NCBI RefSeq assembly: GCF_964340395.1
Contig: NC_135551.1
Coordinates: forward strand, 4,369,463 to 4,433,462
DNA length: 64,000 nucleotides
Direction of reading: 5' to 3'
Origin: Glandiceps talaboti
Taxonomy: Eukaryota; Hemichordata; Enteropneusta; Spengelidae
Both the position numbers and the translations under genes were made by a program. Positions 32,839 through 47,077 of this stretch are shown piece after piece; within the stretch, counting starts at the first letter, position 1; the number at the start of each line of letters is the position of its first letter. The notes under the pieces are model-generated. The model was not told the DNA's origin. It did no database searches and worked only from the letters and a program-made list of their open reading frames with translations.

Positions 32839-34161
32839 CCGTTAAAGTCGTATTATAAGCCGCATACATATTATAAGTCGCACCCCTACTTGGAGGCGCT
32901 GGCTTTGAGGGTACATCAAACAATTTGTGAATAATAGAAAGTATGTATTATAAGTCGCACCCCTACTTCACAGCTAGCTTCACCTCGTATTTGCACCAAA
33001 ACAATAGTAACGACGCATTCAAGTGTAATACTTTTTGTTTAAAATTTGAATACAAAGTATCACTTTATGTACCACCTCTTCACACGTACTGGGATATCAA
33101 AAGAAGGGTGTTGCAATCCCTTCCTTTCGGCAGGGAGCGGGACATTTACACCTATCGTACCGATAAAGTTACGCACTGTATATCAAAAGAAGGGTGTCGC
33201 AATCCTTTCGGCAGGGATCGGGACATTTACACCTATCGTACCGATAAAGTTGTATGGCTGCCGATCACACCTCGAGTACAAGAAGCCGCTTCGTACTTGT
33301 TCACACGTGTTGGAGTTCGAGTTCAAGAGAAAGGATATATTGATGAAAAAGGTGAGTTTTAATTTATAACGTGTTTCATGTACCATTCTGTTCAGCTGTG
33401 ATCACGATAGCAAAAGTTGAGTTTTATAACACATGTTTCATGTACCATAGCTGTGATCACGCTAGCAAAGCATGGAGTTGTTTACATCGACGTGTTCTCA
33501 GTGGGCCATCATATATGCTAATGTTTCGTGACGTTTCATGACGTCGTATGCGTAACGGCCAATAGTCATTCGACGATCATTTACATTTGTTTACGAGTTC
33601 ATGAACGCAGTTGACCTTTCAACTTAGAATGAGAGAATCGATGTCAATTTGATTTATACCGCCAAATCTTTCAGTCTACTTTCAACCTATATTTTTTCCA
33701 AACACGATCGTTTCAAAATATCTGACATCGTTGTGTTTCTACCATTCCACAGGCTGCATTGAGTATATCAGGAGAACGTTCCCAAGACTGACTGAAGATC
33801 GGCGGCGTCTACCGTACTTGTTTGGGATTCCTGTAGGGTACATCTTACGGAACGAGTGAAAGATGAGTAGCGTGACCGTAACGTCGATGTTGCTGTCATT
33901 CCGGGCAGCCTTACCGATCTCCTCCAGCCACACTTATCATTTCATTCTTACACTTTGAAACTTCATAATAAAGTTTTCATATTGTGTTACAGACGTCCAT
34001 TTTTCCATAACCGAGAGTTCGGGTGAATTTCTACCACATCCACATTTTGAAAAATTGAAAAGTCTTTATTATAAGTCGCACCCCTAGTTCAAGAAATAAA
34101 ATTGGTTCTTTATTTTGCAACATTGTAATATAAGCCGCGGCTTATAATACGACTTTAACGG
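32839..34161. mobile_element. DNA transposon with 25-bp perfect inverted ends and internal coding fragment
   Basis: Left end CCGTTAAAGTCGTATTATAA then GCCGC; the right end is its exact complement, and TA flanks both sides (32837-32838, 34162-34163). The sub-terminal word TATTATAAGTCGCACCCCTA recurs at both ends. Inside, a tandem duplication of about 80 bp (33100-33250) precedes a frame ending RVQEKGYIDEK before a GTGAGT donor (33352); a CCACAG acceptor (to 33752) in the same phase leads to GCIEYIRRTFPRLTEDRRRL and a stop. No transposase motif is recognised. Confidence 0.82.
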
Positions 34162-36398
34162 TAGTTCACAATTTAACTCACAGCACAGGAGTCCAACAAT
34201 GCAATCTATGCATGCAGCAAGGGTTTCCTTTGGAGAAGTATCGATAGTCATTTAAAACATGATTTCGTTTTGTTATCTTGAACATTAAAAGATGATATGT
34301 TTGGCATTTAAAGCTTTGCCTGGAAGCACTTTATTGTAGCATTTCTTGATATACGTAAATACACTGAGTTTTGACAATTATGGACGCCATTTTACTGAAT
34401 ACGAAAAACACACACAGCTCACTACATTCCTTTCATGCAGTAATCTCACTAAAACCTTGGCTACAGAAATGCTAACTGTAATAATTATATTATTTACAAA
34501 AAATATTCCCTGTAGTCCCCAGATGCCCTCTTTGTTACTATATATTTCTGAGTTGTTATTTTATTACATATCAATTTGATAAAATAAAATAATACAATTA
34601 TGATTTTCCTGAATAGATGATAAGTTGCTGATGTGGTAATTAAAGATTTGTCATAATTTGAGAATAAAATCTGAATTAATAGTACAGCTAGGTACAGCTT
34701 AGGTCCTTCTGGCTAGCTGTAAGACTTTGACTAATATCCCTTCCTCAGATGCCTAAACTTTAGGTACAGCCCAAATCCTTCATGGTGGAGGATTTTGACT
34801 AACATCCAGACCACAGACACTGAGAATTACCCCAGTATATATAATCTCAATATTTTACTTCCACTGAAGTGTTGGCCAGAAAACGGGTGCAAATTCCCCC
34901 TTGGCTTTTAAATCTACCCACTGTGTCAGGTGATGTCAGTGACATCATCTCATGATTTGAATATTAATGACCCCATCTCAGTAGACAGGATCAGCCAATC
35001 ACAAAGGGATAGATTTTCATGATAGATTTGGATGTATCTAAATGTGGTTGAACATTCGCGGTGGGAAATAATAAATAAATCTAATTTTAGGTTTTGAACA
35101 TAAAACCATTAACAGAAGTCTAAGCATCTGTGGAAGGAACATTACTTGAAACCCACCATGGTGAAGGATCTAGGCTAGACTGGGTAGCATGTACGGAATG
35201 TTAGGTAAACAAATCAAGTAAAACCAGATACAGTGAAAACAATACTGTTCACTCATTTACAGTTTTAAAAGTTGTCTTTTTTCTTACACTTATCTAGTCT
35301 ATAAGGTATGCTGTTATGGGGCACCCACACACAACGGGAACCTTCACACATTGGTCCACCCCTTTAGCAGGCCAATGAGGGCCGAGCGACACAACTTCAA
35401 ATCAACACAGATATTTTAAATAGTATGAATTTGTGAAATCAAAAAAATTCCACTGTCATCATACAGGTGTGTGATCTGATCCATAGACTAACAGTTTCTG
35501 TTTTCTTGATTACTTACACTTTAACATCATAAGGTATCTATAGTAGTTAATCAACTATTGATGGATACATGGTATTAAGGTGTGATAATAAATTTAAACA
35601 ATTTGATGACAAAATATAGTTTACACAAACTAAAAGTTGATGAAACTATTGTTCTACATTGATCTGTGCTAACAATGCCAAAATAGGAATTTTAATGTCA
35701 AAGAAGGCATGATGTACTGACAGTACCACTATAATACAATGGTTGCAATATGTACAAAGTATTATATCATCTGAGAGAAACAGGTACAAACTCAGCTTGT
35801 GCCATTTTGAGAATTCAGAGTGATAATCAAAGTGTGTTGACTGACAATGATAATCATAGTGAGTTGACTGACAGTGATAATCACAGTGTGTTCATTGACT
35901 ACATTTGGTTATTTTTTGTTTCACTTTTAAATGCAACTGGATCTATTCAGGAAATACTTATATATTTGAACTGCATGTACACATTGTGAATTCATTGACA
36001 TGCTTATAACGGCTTGGGGTTACTACAAGGAAAATGAACTCTTTAATTAAAGCATGTTATCCAAGCATGACAATACCCGGTACAAACATTATATCATCTC
36101 ATTATGCCCACTAATTATACCATTATTGTAATCACAAACTAATCTTTTTATCTCTACAAACCCACTTAATTCATCAAACTTTGTTCAGCTTCTAATCTAT
36201 ACTTTATACAACTCTGTATTCACATAGTACTTTAGCTGCTAGTAGCAGTATCACATATAGCAAAACAAAACATCACCAACCTCACACAAATAATTAAAAT
36301 TACATTCACATTTTTACCATTAACTGTTATGCATGAAGTCTTGTATGGTTTGAAATTCATATCAAAGTTGAATTTTTTCCCATAGATTGAATATGTAC

Positions 36399-36519
36399 AT
36401 AAAGTTAGTCTCAGATTCAGAATCAGATTCACATTCAGGACAATATGCAGATAGTCTCATATTGAGCCTCATACTGTCCTCAAATGTGAATCTGATTCTG
36501 AATCTGAGACTAACTTTAT
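36399..36519. mobile_element. Small foldback element (44-bp arms)
   Basis: ATAAAGTTAGTCTCAGATTC at the left is answered by its complement GAATCTGAGACTAACTTTAT at the right end; arms are near-perfect over 44 bp around a loop of about 32 bp. It is followed by a TTGAACTTTGAAC-type tail at 36575-36600. Could be a MITE or part of a retroposon. Confidence 0.75.
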
Positions 36520-38257
36520 ATACAAGATTGAATTGTGTTTATCAATGTTATAAGTACAACAGTCTTTTGATAACGACCTATTGAACTTTGAACTTTGAAC
36601 CAACCATGATGGCAAAGTTCACTTTGTACCTGGATAGATATCTTTACACCTGGTTTGTCTACTTCTGATGAAAATTTACAAATTCAGACTGGCATCAAAT
36701 TCTTGTATGTATCATTTAAATATGAAAATAAGATGTGATGGCAAGAAAAAAGCTAAATGTGTAATTTGCAATATGTTGGCATAAATGGACATATTTATCA
36801 GAGACACATTACATACATTTGTGGATTAAAAAATTATGAAGAAACTTCTGTTTTCACTTTCTTATCTTCAACAAAACTGACTTTGTTTGCTATAAAAGCA
36901 AGTCACATAGAAAACTTCTTGTTTAAAAGGCTGAAGGACATTACAGCACAATTTTTAATACTTTGTGACTTGAATGAAGGCTTCAATAATATTAATATCT
37001 TGAGACAATAACATAGCAAAGTAAACTTTATATGAATTTATCCTGAGACTATCACAGGTGTGTTTTGGGTAGAACTGTCACTGTTTTACAAGGGACTAGT
37101 TTCTGAATACTTGGCAATGGCAAAGTCACAATATATTTTAATACTTCTTGTGGGCAGTCTGATAAGCAACAATACACAGTCAATTTGGGTTGCATTGGAG
37201 AGGAGAGGAGAGGTCCCCACATAATATGCATGACATTCACAAGCCATTAGCGGTCCAAGTGCAACAAACCCGCGGGCTTGCCTGGCGAAAACGGGTGTCA
37301 TAAAAGTTGTTTGCATCTCTAAAGCTGTTTGTAGCGTTACTTATAATAGCCTAATAAATTGATAACAACTGATATAAGACGGAGATAAGGTTTGCCTCAA
37401 TTGCAGTCCATGCAGACGGCCGAATAGAGGTTTTACAGCTGTTTACTTGTGTTATGTAAGAGCCCATCATCACATGTGTAAATATTGGTACTCTTTGATA
37501 ACAAGTCAACTTGCTTGGCTAATGGCTTGTCCCAGTAATGGATAATTGTACAGTTGTGTGTGTAGCACACTCAGATATACAATGATTGTGAATCTAACTG
37601 TATTCTTGTGAAGTCCACTGAAATAATATAGTTTGCTGGAAGTCTGATATCACACTTTTACAACACTTTGGATTACAGTTATTATGGGCTTCAAGTACAA
37701 ACAGTTAGATTCACTATGGGTGTATTGTAAGACTAGGGGCATATATAGAGAACCAATAATTACCGAGTACAATTCTATCTGTTACTATTTCAAAACATAA
37801 CAATGTTCTCCATGGATGAGGCTGAATATTAGTTCTTACTGTAACTTGTGCAACACTTCATATGGGGTTAGAGATGATTCCATACCACATTGGCATCCCA
37901 GACTACACATCATTTCAATTCAAATGTTATGACATGACATTCTGTGTACTTGTAGAAGCCAATGCAACTATTTGTTTTGGTACATTTCACAACATAAACA
38001 GTGTGTAGTTCTAAATCTAAACATTAGATTTCACTATCAATGCTAACATTAACAAGTTGGATTGAACCTGTTACTACATGTACTGGGGGGTATGCTGACT
38101 TTAGGGCGATACATTATTTGTCTTTACAAGTAAATTCACAATTCACAATAAAAAGCTGAAATGTTATTTTGAACTGATGTGCGCCTTTAATTCAAGACTT
38201 GTTTTTCTGATTTTGTATATTTTAGTGGATACCATATCTCGCTTATACCATGGCTTG

Positions 38258-38480
38258 AAATTAGCAGTAGTCCAGGTCACAGACTACTACACATTGTAGC
38301 TAGATAGACTACCAAATTAGCAGTAGTCCAGGTCACAGACTACTACACAATGTCGCTACACTACCAAATAAGCAGTAGTCTAGGGTACATAGACTACTAC
38401 ACATTGTAGCTGGACTACCAAATTAGCAGTAGTCTAGGACACATAGATTACTACACATTGTATCTAGACTACCAAATCTA
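38258..38480. repeat. 52-56-bp tandem repeat, 4 copies
   Basis: Units start at about 38261, 38317, 38369 and 38423 with TTAGCAGTAGTC, then AGACTACTACACATTGTAGC. The sequence after it (TTAGACCAATGGAAA, GAAACAGTTCACT, to about 38538) also occurs at 31430-31475, so a dispersed family is involved. Confidence 0.85.
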
Positions 38481-39297
38481 TACAGTTGTTGTTAGACCAA
38501 TGGAAATCGATAGAAAATTGTAGCTGAAACAGTTCACTCGGCTTACAATGATATAACAGTGAACAGATAATTGATATCCATACATGCACCACAAAACAAC
38601 ATTTCACAATTGTACAAATGTGACACTTGTAAACAGCAGTGTTCTCCCTCAAACATTTCAACAGGAGAGTGTTTAGTGTCTATAGTATCTGTCTCTATGG
38701 TCACTTATCTTTACAAGATTTGGGAGGGAGTGTTCACTTCTGAATACTGAAATTTTGACATGTAAGAGTTAAAAAGGAATTTATTGATGGTTGCTTTCAT
38801 ATCATTTTGACAATATTTGAAATAGTTTGACACAATATATTCAGTTCATCAAGATGGGGTTTCACTGAGAATGTACAATGGGGTGGGGGGGGGGGGTGTG
38901 TTTTTGCTAAGGGTGGTCAGTAGGTAAAATCTAGCTGGCTTCATGAGTCATTTTACCTGGGTTCCAAAACAAAATTATGGTACAATGTTTGGTAAAAGTA
39001 TGACATTTTAAGTGTAAATCTCCTTTCTGTTACCATGGTTACCCAACCTCAGCAGAAACACTGCATATCCAATTCATGGTAACTGGTCACCTTCCTTAGT
39101 AGTTTCTTAACATAATGGAGTGCCAGATATAATCGATGAACCTTATAACCCATCAATTCTAATGACCATGAATATCTTCCCTATCATCTGACAATGTTCT
39201 GTTTCCAAGCATTTCTGTCATGCAGCATAGAAAAATAAGTTGGTAGATTATATCCTTGTTACTTAGATATCAAACTAATTATGAACTGCTGTACCCA

Positions 39298-39724
39298 TCA
39301 ACAACACACTTTATGAGGTTCTCCCTCTGGTTCTTCTAGCTGTAGAGTGTTGCGTGGCAAGAAGCCGCTTTTCACACCGTCCCATCCCTCTCTGACAGGA
39401 AGCTTCCCACTCTTTACCATTTTATAAATGTCTCCACTAATAATCTTAAAAGCATCTTCCACATTTTGACAAGTCTTAGCAGATGTCTCTATATATTTCA
39501 TGCCGTATGCTTTCGCAAATTTTTCTCCTTCCTCGCGAAGCACCTGGCGTTCACTGTCCATGTCAGACTTGTGTCCAATCACCATGAAGACAATCTTGTC
39601 TGGATTCACATTGTCGTAAGCCTCTTCCAGCCAGTCTTGTAAATGTTCAAAACTTGCTCTGTTGGAAATGTCGTATACAAGCATACCACCAACGGAATTA
39701 CGGTAGTATGATGTTGTGATGGAT
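39298..39724 (-). CDS. RAB39: RAB39 exon 2
   Basis: Minus-strand acceptor TTCTTCTTTCAG; stop TGA at 39300-39298. Encodes [20 protein letters not shown] through the CC terminus. Confidence 0.97.
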
Positions 39725-42166
39725 CTGAAAGAAGAAGTTAAATATAATTGTAAGTAAACTATTGAAAATGTGCAATTAGTCACTTCAAATGTTGGTCGTT
39801 GACAATGGATGAAGGATTTCTGTTTGGCAAAAGATATTTAGATGTCATCCCCAACATTTTTCTTCATTCAGTATGAGTGACCTAAGGGGTCTTATCGACG
39901 AGTAGTGAAAAACATTTTGGTCACGAGTATTTTCCAGCTGAATGAACACAAATGTTGGAGAAAAACATAATAAAATTATACCAGTGTCGGTAATATCAAA
40001 GAAAAATTGAGGAAAGTAATGGTAATTTTGAACATTTTGACTCATATTTTGAACACAGCAGAACCAGTGATGTAGACTGATAAGGCATTGTTGTAACCAA
40101 CAGATGTGTGTTATCGTGATATAGAACTACCAGGGTGTAAATTCCACATTGTTGGTTTATGCATGTATTTAGTGAAAGTTGTGGGTATAATTGGTAAGAC
40201 CTGGACTAAAACATTCAGACAGGGTATTTTATTTAAAAGGTACATTGTTTGAGCTTGGATTCATGTTGACTACACCTACTATAGGAATTACAAGATTACC
40301 GTGTTAGTGTAGAAGTTAGTAGACATCATTCAGTAATACAGGAAGTGAAACAATGGCAAAAAAGTCCTTTATGATAGTTTACCAGTACAAATCGAATCTA
40401 TCTAGTATGCGATGCTTATTGTTTACCAGTACAAATCTAATCTAGAATGTTATGTTTATTGCTTCCATCCAAGTATACCTTGCTCTTTCCTTACTATCTA
40501 AATGAAGTAAAAGTGAAACTGATGAGTCATCAAAACATGAACGATTCAACAACTTTCTTTTAAAAATTATAGGAAATGTCGCAAAAGAAAAGAGTAATTT
40601 CATGATATGACCAGTTTCTGTATTTCTCAGTATCAAAGAAGAACAGAATAACGAACCCAATTTTTTAAAATTGAAATTATTCAATTTAAACCAGACCTGA
40701 TTATTAATGTATATAATGTGTATTGATAATTTCCCATGTTTAGGAATATCAGTAAAATAATGCAAATACATGTACAGATACAGCCTTATTAACATTGAAA
40801 TTGACGTCTCTTTTAACTTATATTTCAGGCATTGTTATTACTTCAGTGAAATAAAGGACTTTGTTGTCATTAACTCTCTCGAGACAATTTTCTGTAACAT
40901 ATATTGTACATATTTACTGATCTGCAAAACCAGTGATTCACTGACATTACAGTAGTAGACAGCTAATACTAGAAACATAAAACTGATAGTGACAAATTAT
41001 TGTCTATCACATATCAAATGATCACATGTCTGTATTGACTTTGAGTTCATTTGTCACATCAATCTAGACTACATACAGAGATCTTACAGTATGGCTATGA
41101 CCTAGGTCACACACGCTATCATTACTATGACCTGTTACATACTCTATCATAGCTATCACCTAAGTCACATGCTGTATCTTTGCTACATGTATGACCTGTT
41201 ACACACTCCATCATCCTGCAATGTCATAACTTTGCACAGTAGTTGACATTAGTTCTGCTATAATTAAATGTTTTAGAACCCTTGTAATGGAGTAGGCAGA
41301 GTTAATTGATAACACTGCACAATAACTGTGATCAGCAAACCTGGTAGTAGGTAGAGGATCCAGGAACTAGGGGTCCCGGAGTGGGGGGGGGGGGGGGAGC
41401 AGAGGTGGGAAGGGGTGTCACTCCTATTTGACTATGTATATGCTCTGAGGAATATGTGCCACCCTTTTGGGGTACGTTTTCTAGCCATTTGGTCTACAGT
41501 AGGGTCTGTTTTTTTTCAAGATAAAGAGTCTAACATGGGGTCCACACTTGGTCTAAATGTGGTCACATTGTCTACAAATCATAACTCTGCCATTAATTGG
41601 CCCCAAAATCTTGCCTTCTCTGGGAAAAAAATACAAGAGTGAAAACTACATTTTGTGATCTACTATTTCCTTAGTATGAAACGACAATGTACTACAACTG
41701 TATTTTGGTCTAAAATTTGACTTCTAAAACCTGTGAAGTAAAATTTGCTTTTGGTCATATTATTTATTAGGTCTAAAATAGGTCTGGGGTCTGGGGTTAT
41801 CAGTATTGGCCGCACACCCCTACCACAGCTGGCCACTGATACTGTCCCATAGAGTCAGGTTTAATATTCAATGTGAAAATCCATGATCAAGACAACGAAA
41901 TGTTAGTAAATGCAAATTTGTGATCATCCTGACAGAAGTAATTTCTGTATGTGATGTGATTAGTCTAATGGTTGTAGAACTCCAGGGAACCTAGGTAAAT
42001 GTATGGAAAACAGTATAAACCAGTGAATTCTGTGTTGTAATATGTGATGGTTACAAAATCAAAGGTAAATGTCTAGAACACAAACACAGTGATTTATCTC
42101 ATCTACACATGTACTTAATATATATATATATAGTCATATAGTCATATAGTCAATAGTCATATATCA

Positions 42167-42231
<65 letters not shown>

Positions 42232-45176
42232 ACTGAAAGGCACAACCCCCATGAATACATACTCACTACTCTCAGTATCAAAGACTGGGATAGACTTACA
42301 TGTAAAAGTAATTGTTTGAAAAACCAATGATGTTTATATTTATTAACTTACATGTAGAGGCAGTAATTTTACAAATATATCAATACATCATTCTTTTTAG
42401 TTGATACTTTGCCAACCAATTTAACTCAATATTAATGGCCAAATCACATACATTGTATGTATATACATTTATACAACGCTTTCAAATAACCATGATTGGA
42501 TTTCTTTCTCAAATAATATCACTAAGGTGATCGATGAAAAACTGAATGAACTCATTGATTCCGTGCAATTGAAGTACTTGATGTAAAACGTCCCTATTCA
42601 GATAAAATTGTTATCAGGATTTCCTAACCAAGGATGGCAATCAGTGGAAACTAAACAAACTCACCGAGTTGTTGGATTTGTGTACAATAGAAAACTTAGA
42701 CGTAACATGTTGCCATTCAAATGTGACATAAAATTAAAAGGACACAGTAATAAACTGAATTTGAATTTCCACAAGTTGGATCAGTTTACATTCATATGGA
42801 GCATACTGTATGTGTCAACAGTAGCCATGTCAGCATATTGACTTTATGGGGTGATAATTGTATAGATTATCTGTATGTTTGCTTTACAGTGCATGTAAAT
42901 GCTACTGTTTGAGATTAAATATGTAAGTGATAATTTATAACCTTGTTGAGGTCACACTAAATGTAAATAATCCCTGATACATAAATACTGATATGATGTC
43001 ACAAAGACACAGATCTTTACAAAAGTGTCAAATCTTAGACATTTGCTGACAGGGTTTTATTAATCATGAAAAGGGAAGTCTGATAGGGGATTATTTTGAA
43101 GTGCGATATATTCTTGACTGGTACACTTATTCACGTGACATTGTCTACAACAACTAAATAATTCCCTGAAATCATCATGCCAGAATAAACACTAAAGGTG
43201 AAGGCTGGATCTGTTCATGCTTTTTAAAGTATCTATCCAACTCCACTACACATGTATTAAAGTGTCCTCACTATCCATCGATCATATACCAGTTATCCTG
43301 TCACTCATCATATCTGATACAGATACAGAAACAGTTCATTGCATCATTTCTGACTTGCCTCTTGAAGTTGATCAGTTTAACTTTAGAATCCTGGTACCAT
43401 TCAGTTTAGAATCCTGGTACCATTCAGTATCTGCTGCACTAATGCAAACAGCTGTATACTTCTACCTAACTAAACCACCCTAATATTATATTATAACATT
43501 TATAAAGTTTGTGTAAACTTAACTACCTGGTGTAATAATGCTTAATTGTTCCATTATTAAAATGTCCACTTTGGTTACACTAACAACAATACATTCATAA
43601 CATTCATAACAACTTTGACTCTAGTCACAATATGGAAAGATGTTTAAGGTATGATGATAACATATTGTCAGCACATTAAACAGCCAAGATGAGTTACAGT
43701 TTTTTTAGGTCAATTAATAGATTATTTATAGATCAAAGATTACCTAATTGACTAATAGTAAATCTATAATTAATAAAACTATGTAATATTCAAAGAATTA
43801 CAGTTACCAATTACAGACATAAACTGAATACATGTACAAATGTACATACATAATATATATTATATATACATATGAATATAAGTATCTCGCTGGAGACAAC
43901 AGTACTCAATGCAAATATTAGGAGCAGAGCATTAGGGTGAGGTTTTTTTTTTTTTTGTTTCTCATCTCCAATGGAATAGTCAGGCGGGTCGGGCGGGCGA
44001 AATAAAAAAAAAAGGGGGGCAAGAAAAAAAAATGTATTTTTTCAGTTCTATTCTCTGTCCTTTCTGTCCTGTTAGTCTCTATACAACTTCATTTCTCTTC
44101 TCTTTATTGAATTCCTTGTTACAAGTCTCTTTCCTTCATTTTAGCAAGGTTGACAAGTCTGTAGAACAACTTTGTAAGAAGATGATTAAATACTTATCAT
44201 CCTGATGGGTGTATATCTGTAGCCATGAACTATTGTGTGATTTTATCAGGAGTACTAATACGTTCGTCCTATTAATCAAAGTGGCATTGCCATCGCTAAC
44301 AATGTTTTCAAGTTATCCAATTTGAACTTTAGTGTGTAACTTTTTGAAACACGTACGTGATTGTCACTGATCAGTGTGCTAGATGAATTTTCATTTATAT
44401 AAACCATTACTTCTATGAAACATTTTTCTTCAGTGTGAACTTGTCAAAATAATCCACCAGATAACATGTCAACCATTTCTAGAACTCAGAACCCCTTTGG
44501 GATTTACTGTTTAAAAGTAATTAAAAGTAATAATGTAAACATTGGAATGTCTTCAAAGGTCATGCATGTCATGGGTCATGAAACGGCTATGGAGTCGGTC
44601 ATTTCCCTGATAATACAACTGATTTAAAGCTAAAAACTGGTCAAGAAATTTGGAATGCAGTATGACTTTTACCAATTTTAAGCATAATTTTGAAAATGAT
44701 GGAAATATTCTGAGCTATTATTGCATTGCAGCAAAATGTACCGCGTGACAGTATTAATTTTGAGCCCTGTCCCTCATCAAACCTCAACGGCTTCTGCCAT
44801 GATGAAAGACACATGCTGCTCTGACGTAACAAAGGGGTTGGGTGGGTGGGTGGGTGAGAGGGGGGGGGGGGGTTAGACGGCGGTGTTCTGCCAAGGTTTC
44901 CAACAAGTGGGGACACAGGCCCCTTGGTTCCAAAAAGTGGTGTCATTTGACAGGGAGTGGGGTCAATTATTATTGTTTATGAAATATTCATATAAATTAT
45001 CTCAGACCACTTTGAGATACTGTGGTCTGAGATATTCCATTACGTATAGACCATTACCTAACAACATAAAAAAATTCCATTCATAATAACAGTTCCCAGT
45101 AAGCTATTTTTTGAAAATAGTGTACTACACATTACACCTTAGAAAAAGAAGGCAATTAAGATTATGTAACTTTAAG

Positions 45177-45260
<84 letters not shown>

Positions 45261-46988
45261 TAGAAAGATTGGACAGCCAGGTAGTCACAATTTTTAATCT
45301 GAATATCAATGAATAGCAGTGCTAAAATTTATAATTCCCTTTTTTCAGACAAGGACAATGACCAACTTCAAAATAAGTCACAGTGAACATATGATTGAAT
45401 AAAAACTTTGAGAAATCCTAAACTTGTAACCACTTGTTTCATTTTTAAAATTGTTAGTACACTGCTGTGTTTATCATTCCCTCTTCAAATTCATGACATT
45501 TTGAAGAAAAAAAATCCCTGACTTTAAAAAGTACCAAATGTGAACGAAAAACTTACAAATAATAGTCAAACAAACTTTAAAATAATTTATTTTTTATTAC
45601 TGGCTGTGTATCATGATTTGGTCCTGCTATATCAAATGACAGCATAGTTACCTACCGTAAACTTGCAATGATACGGAAAGCTGACATTAGGTGTCCTTGA
45701 AACTCAGAACTTGAATCTTTAACTAAAACTATCAACAAAGTCAAAGTTGGGATGCTCTGTAAATATTACATTAATTTTTTTCTGATTTGCACAACAAGTT
45801 CGTTCTTCATGTCTGACCGGGCGCACATGCATCGGCCGTCTATAGTGGCCATGCCAGTGATTACGCATTGATTCAGTGCCCAACACATGTGTCACTAGCA
45901 CTGTCAACATCATGCAACACGATCCCCTAACACAGCTTTTTCGGAATCAAAATACACATGTACTCATTTAATTTAACCCATCAACAAATGAAAATCACAA
46001 CCTGTCCCATAAATTTGGTTCACGAAGGCTTCTGAGCTGTGGCATGGCAGATAGATGTTCCGGTAGCAAGTTCAGTGTTTCGCACACGTCAGTGATTAGG
46101 TCAGAGGTCACGACAGTGACAGTAGACAAAACATGTGACGAGAGACGTCCATTTCGACGTCTCATCTAATCCCTCTAATGTTTTAATTTGTAGATTAAGT
46201 TTATCAAAGTTGATCTTTTTGTGGCATTTTTTATGTTAACAATAGAACTGCGCGTTGTCACTGTATCTTATATGATGTCAACAAAACTTTCCCTTACGCA
46301 GTCAGTATACTTCTTGTGGGATTCACGTCGAGTCAGAGCCTGGCCTGGTCCGGCCGTGGACTTAGATAATTTTGATGTCTGCCGTAAAATGAATGCGCCA
46401 AAGCGACGCAAGGTGGGAAAATTATTGCTTCATTTGTAATTTTAGGGGGCCAATGTCGCAAGGTCGTGGCCTCGGCAGAACTGGCCTAAGACGCCATGGG
46501 GAACCTTACAATTTTGCTGTGCTCAGGGGTCGGTCGGAAATAAAAAAAACTTTTTTTTTCTAATGTCGGAGCTGCAAATTAGGGTCGGTCGGGAGATGAG
46601 AAACAGAAAAATAAAAAGGGCCGCCCTTATAGACTTACTTCAAAAGAATGAGGATGTAATAAGTCGTTACTCAGAGTTTCACATTTCGAGCGATCTTCAG
46701 ACAACTAAATTGGGATTGTCAGAATCGGTACATACACTTAATGTTTGTATGGATATATTGCGTAACAAGATGGTCGGACTAAACTATTCCTTACGGGGGT
46801 TCACTTCTGTAGTTGGCGAGCGAGTATTTGCCTTCATGTTCCCATGAATATATCCATACATAAATATATCCATACAAACATTAAGTGTATGTACCGATTT
46901 TGACAATCCCAACTTAGTTAATTGATGATCGCTCAAAGCGTGAAACTCTGAGTAATGACCTATTACATCCTTATTCTTTTTAATTAAG

Positions 46989-47077
<89 letters not shown>

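Larger units (their letters stand above)
26255..39297. other. Intergenic region between convergent F-box/actin-related gene and RAB39
   Basis: Thirteen kilobases with no gene I can support. It holds the 3' UTRs from both sides (AATAAA at 27587-27592 on plus; TTTATT at 38780-38785, AATAAA on minus), two minisatellites (27331-28090), a 1.3 kb inverted-repeat element (32839-34161), a foldback (36399-36519), a relative of the foldback MITE (30674), tandem repeats near 35820-35900 and 38258-38480, and a LINE-like TTGAACTTTGAAC tail at about 36575-36600. The rest is AT-rich, unrecognised sequence. Confidence 0.5.
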
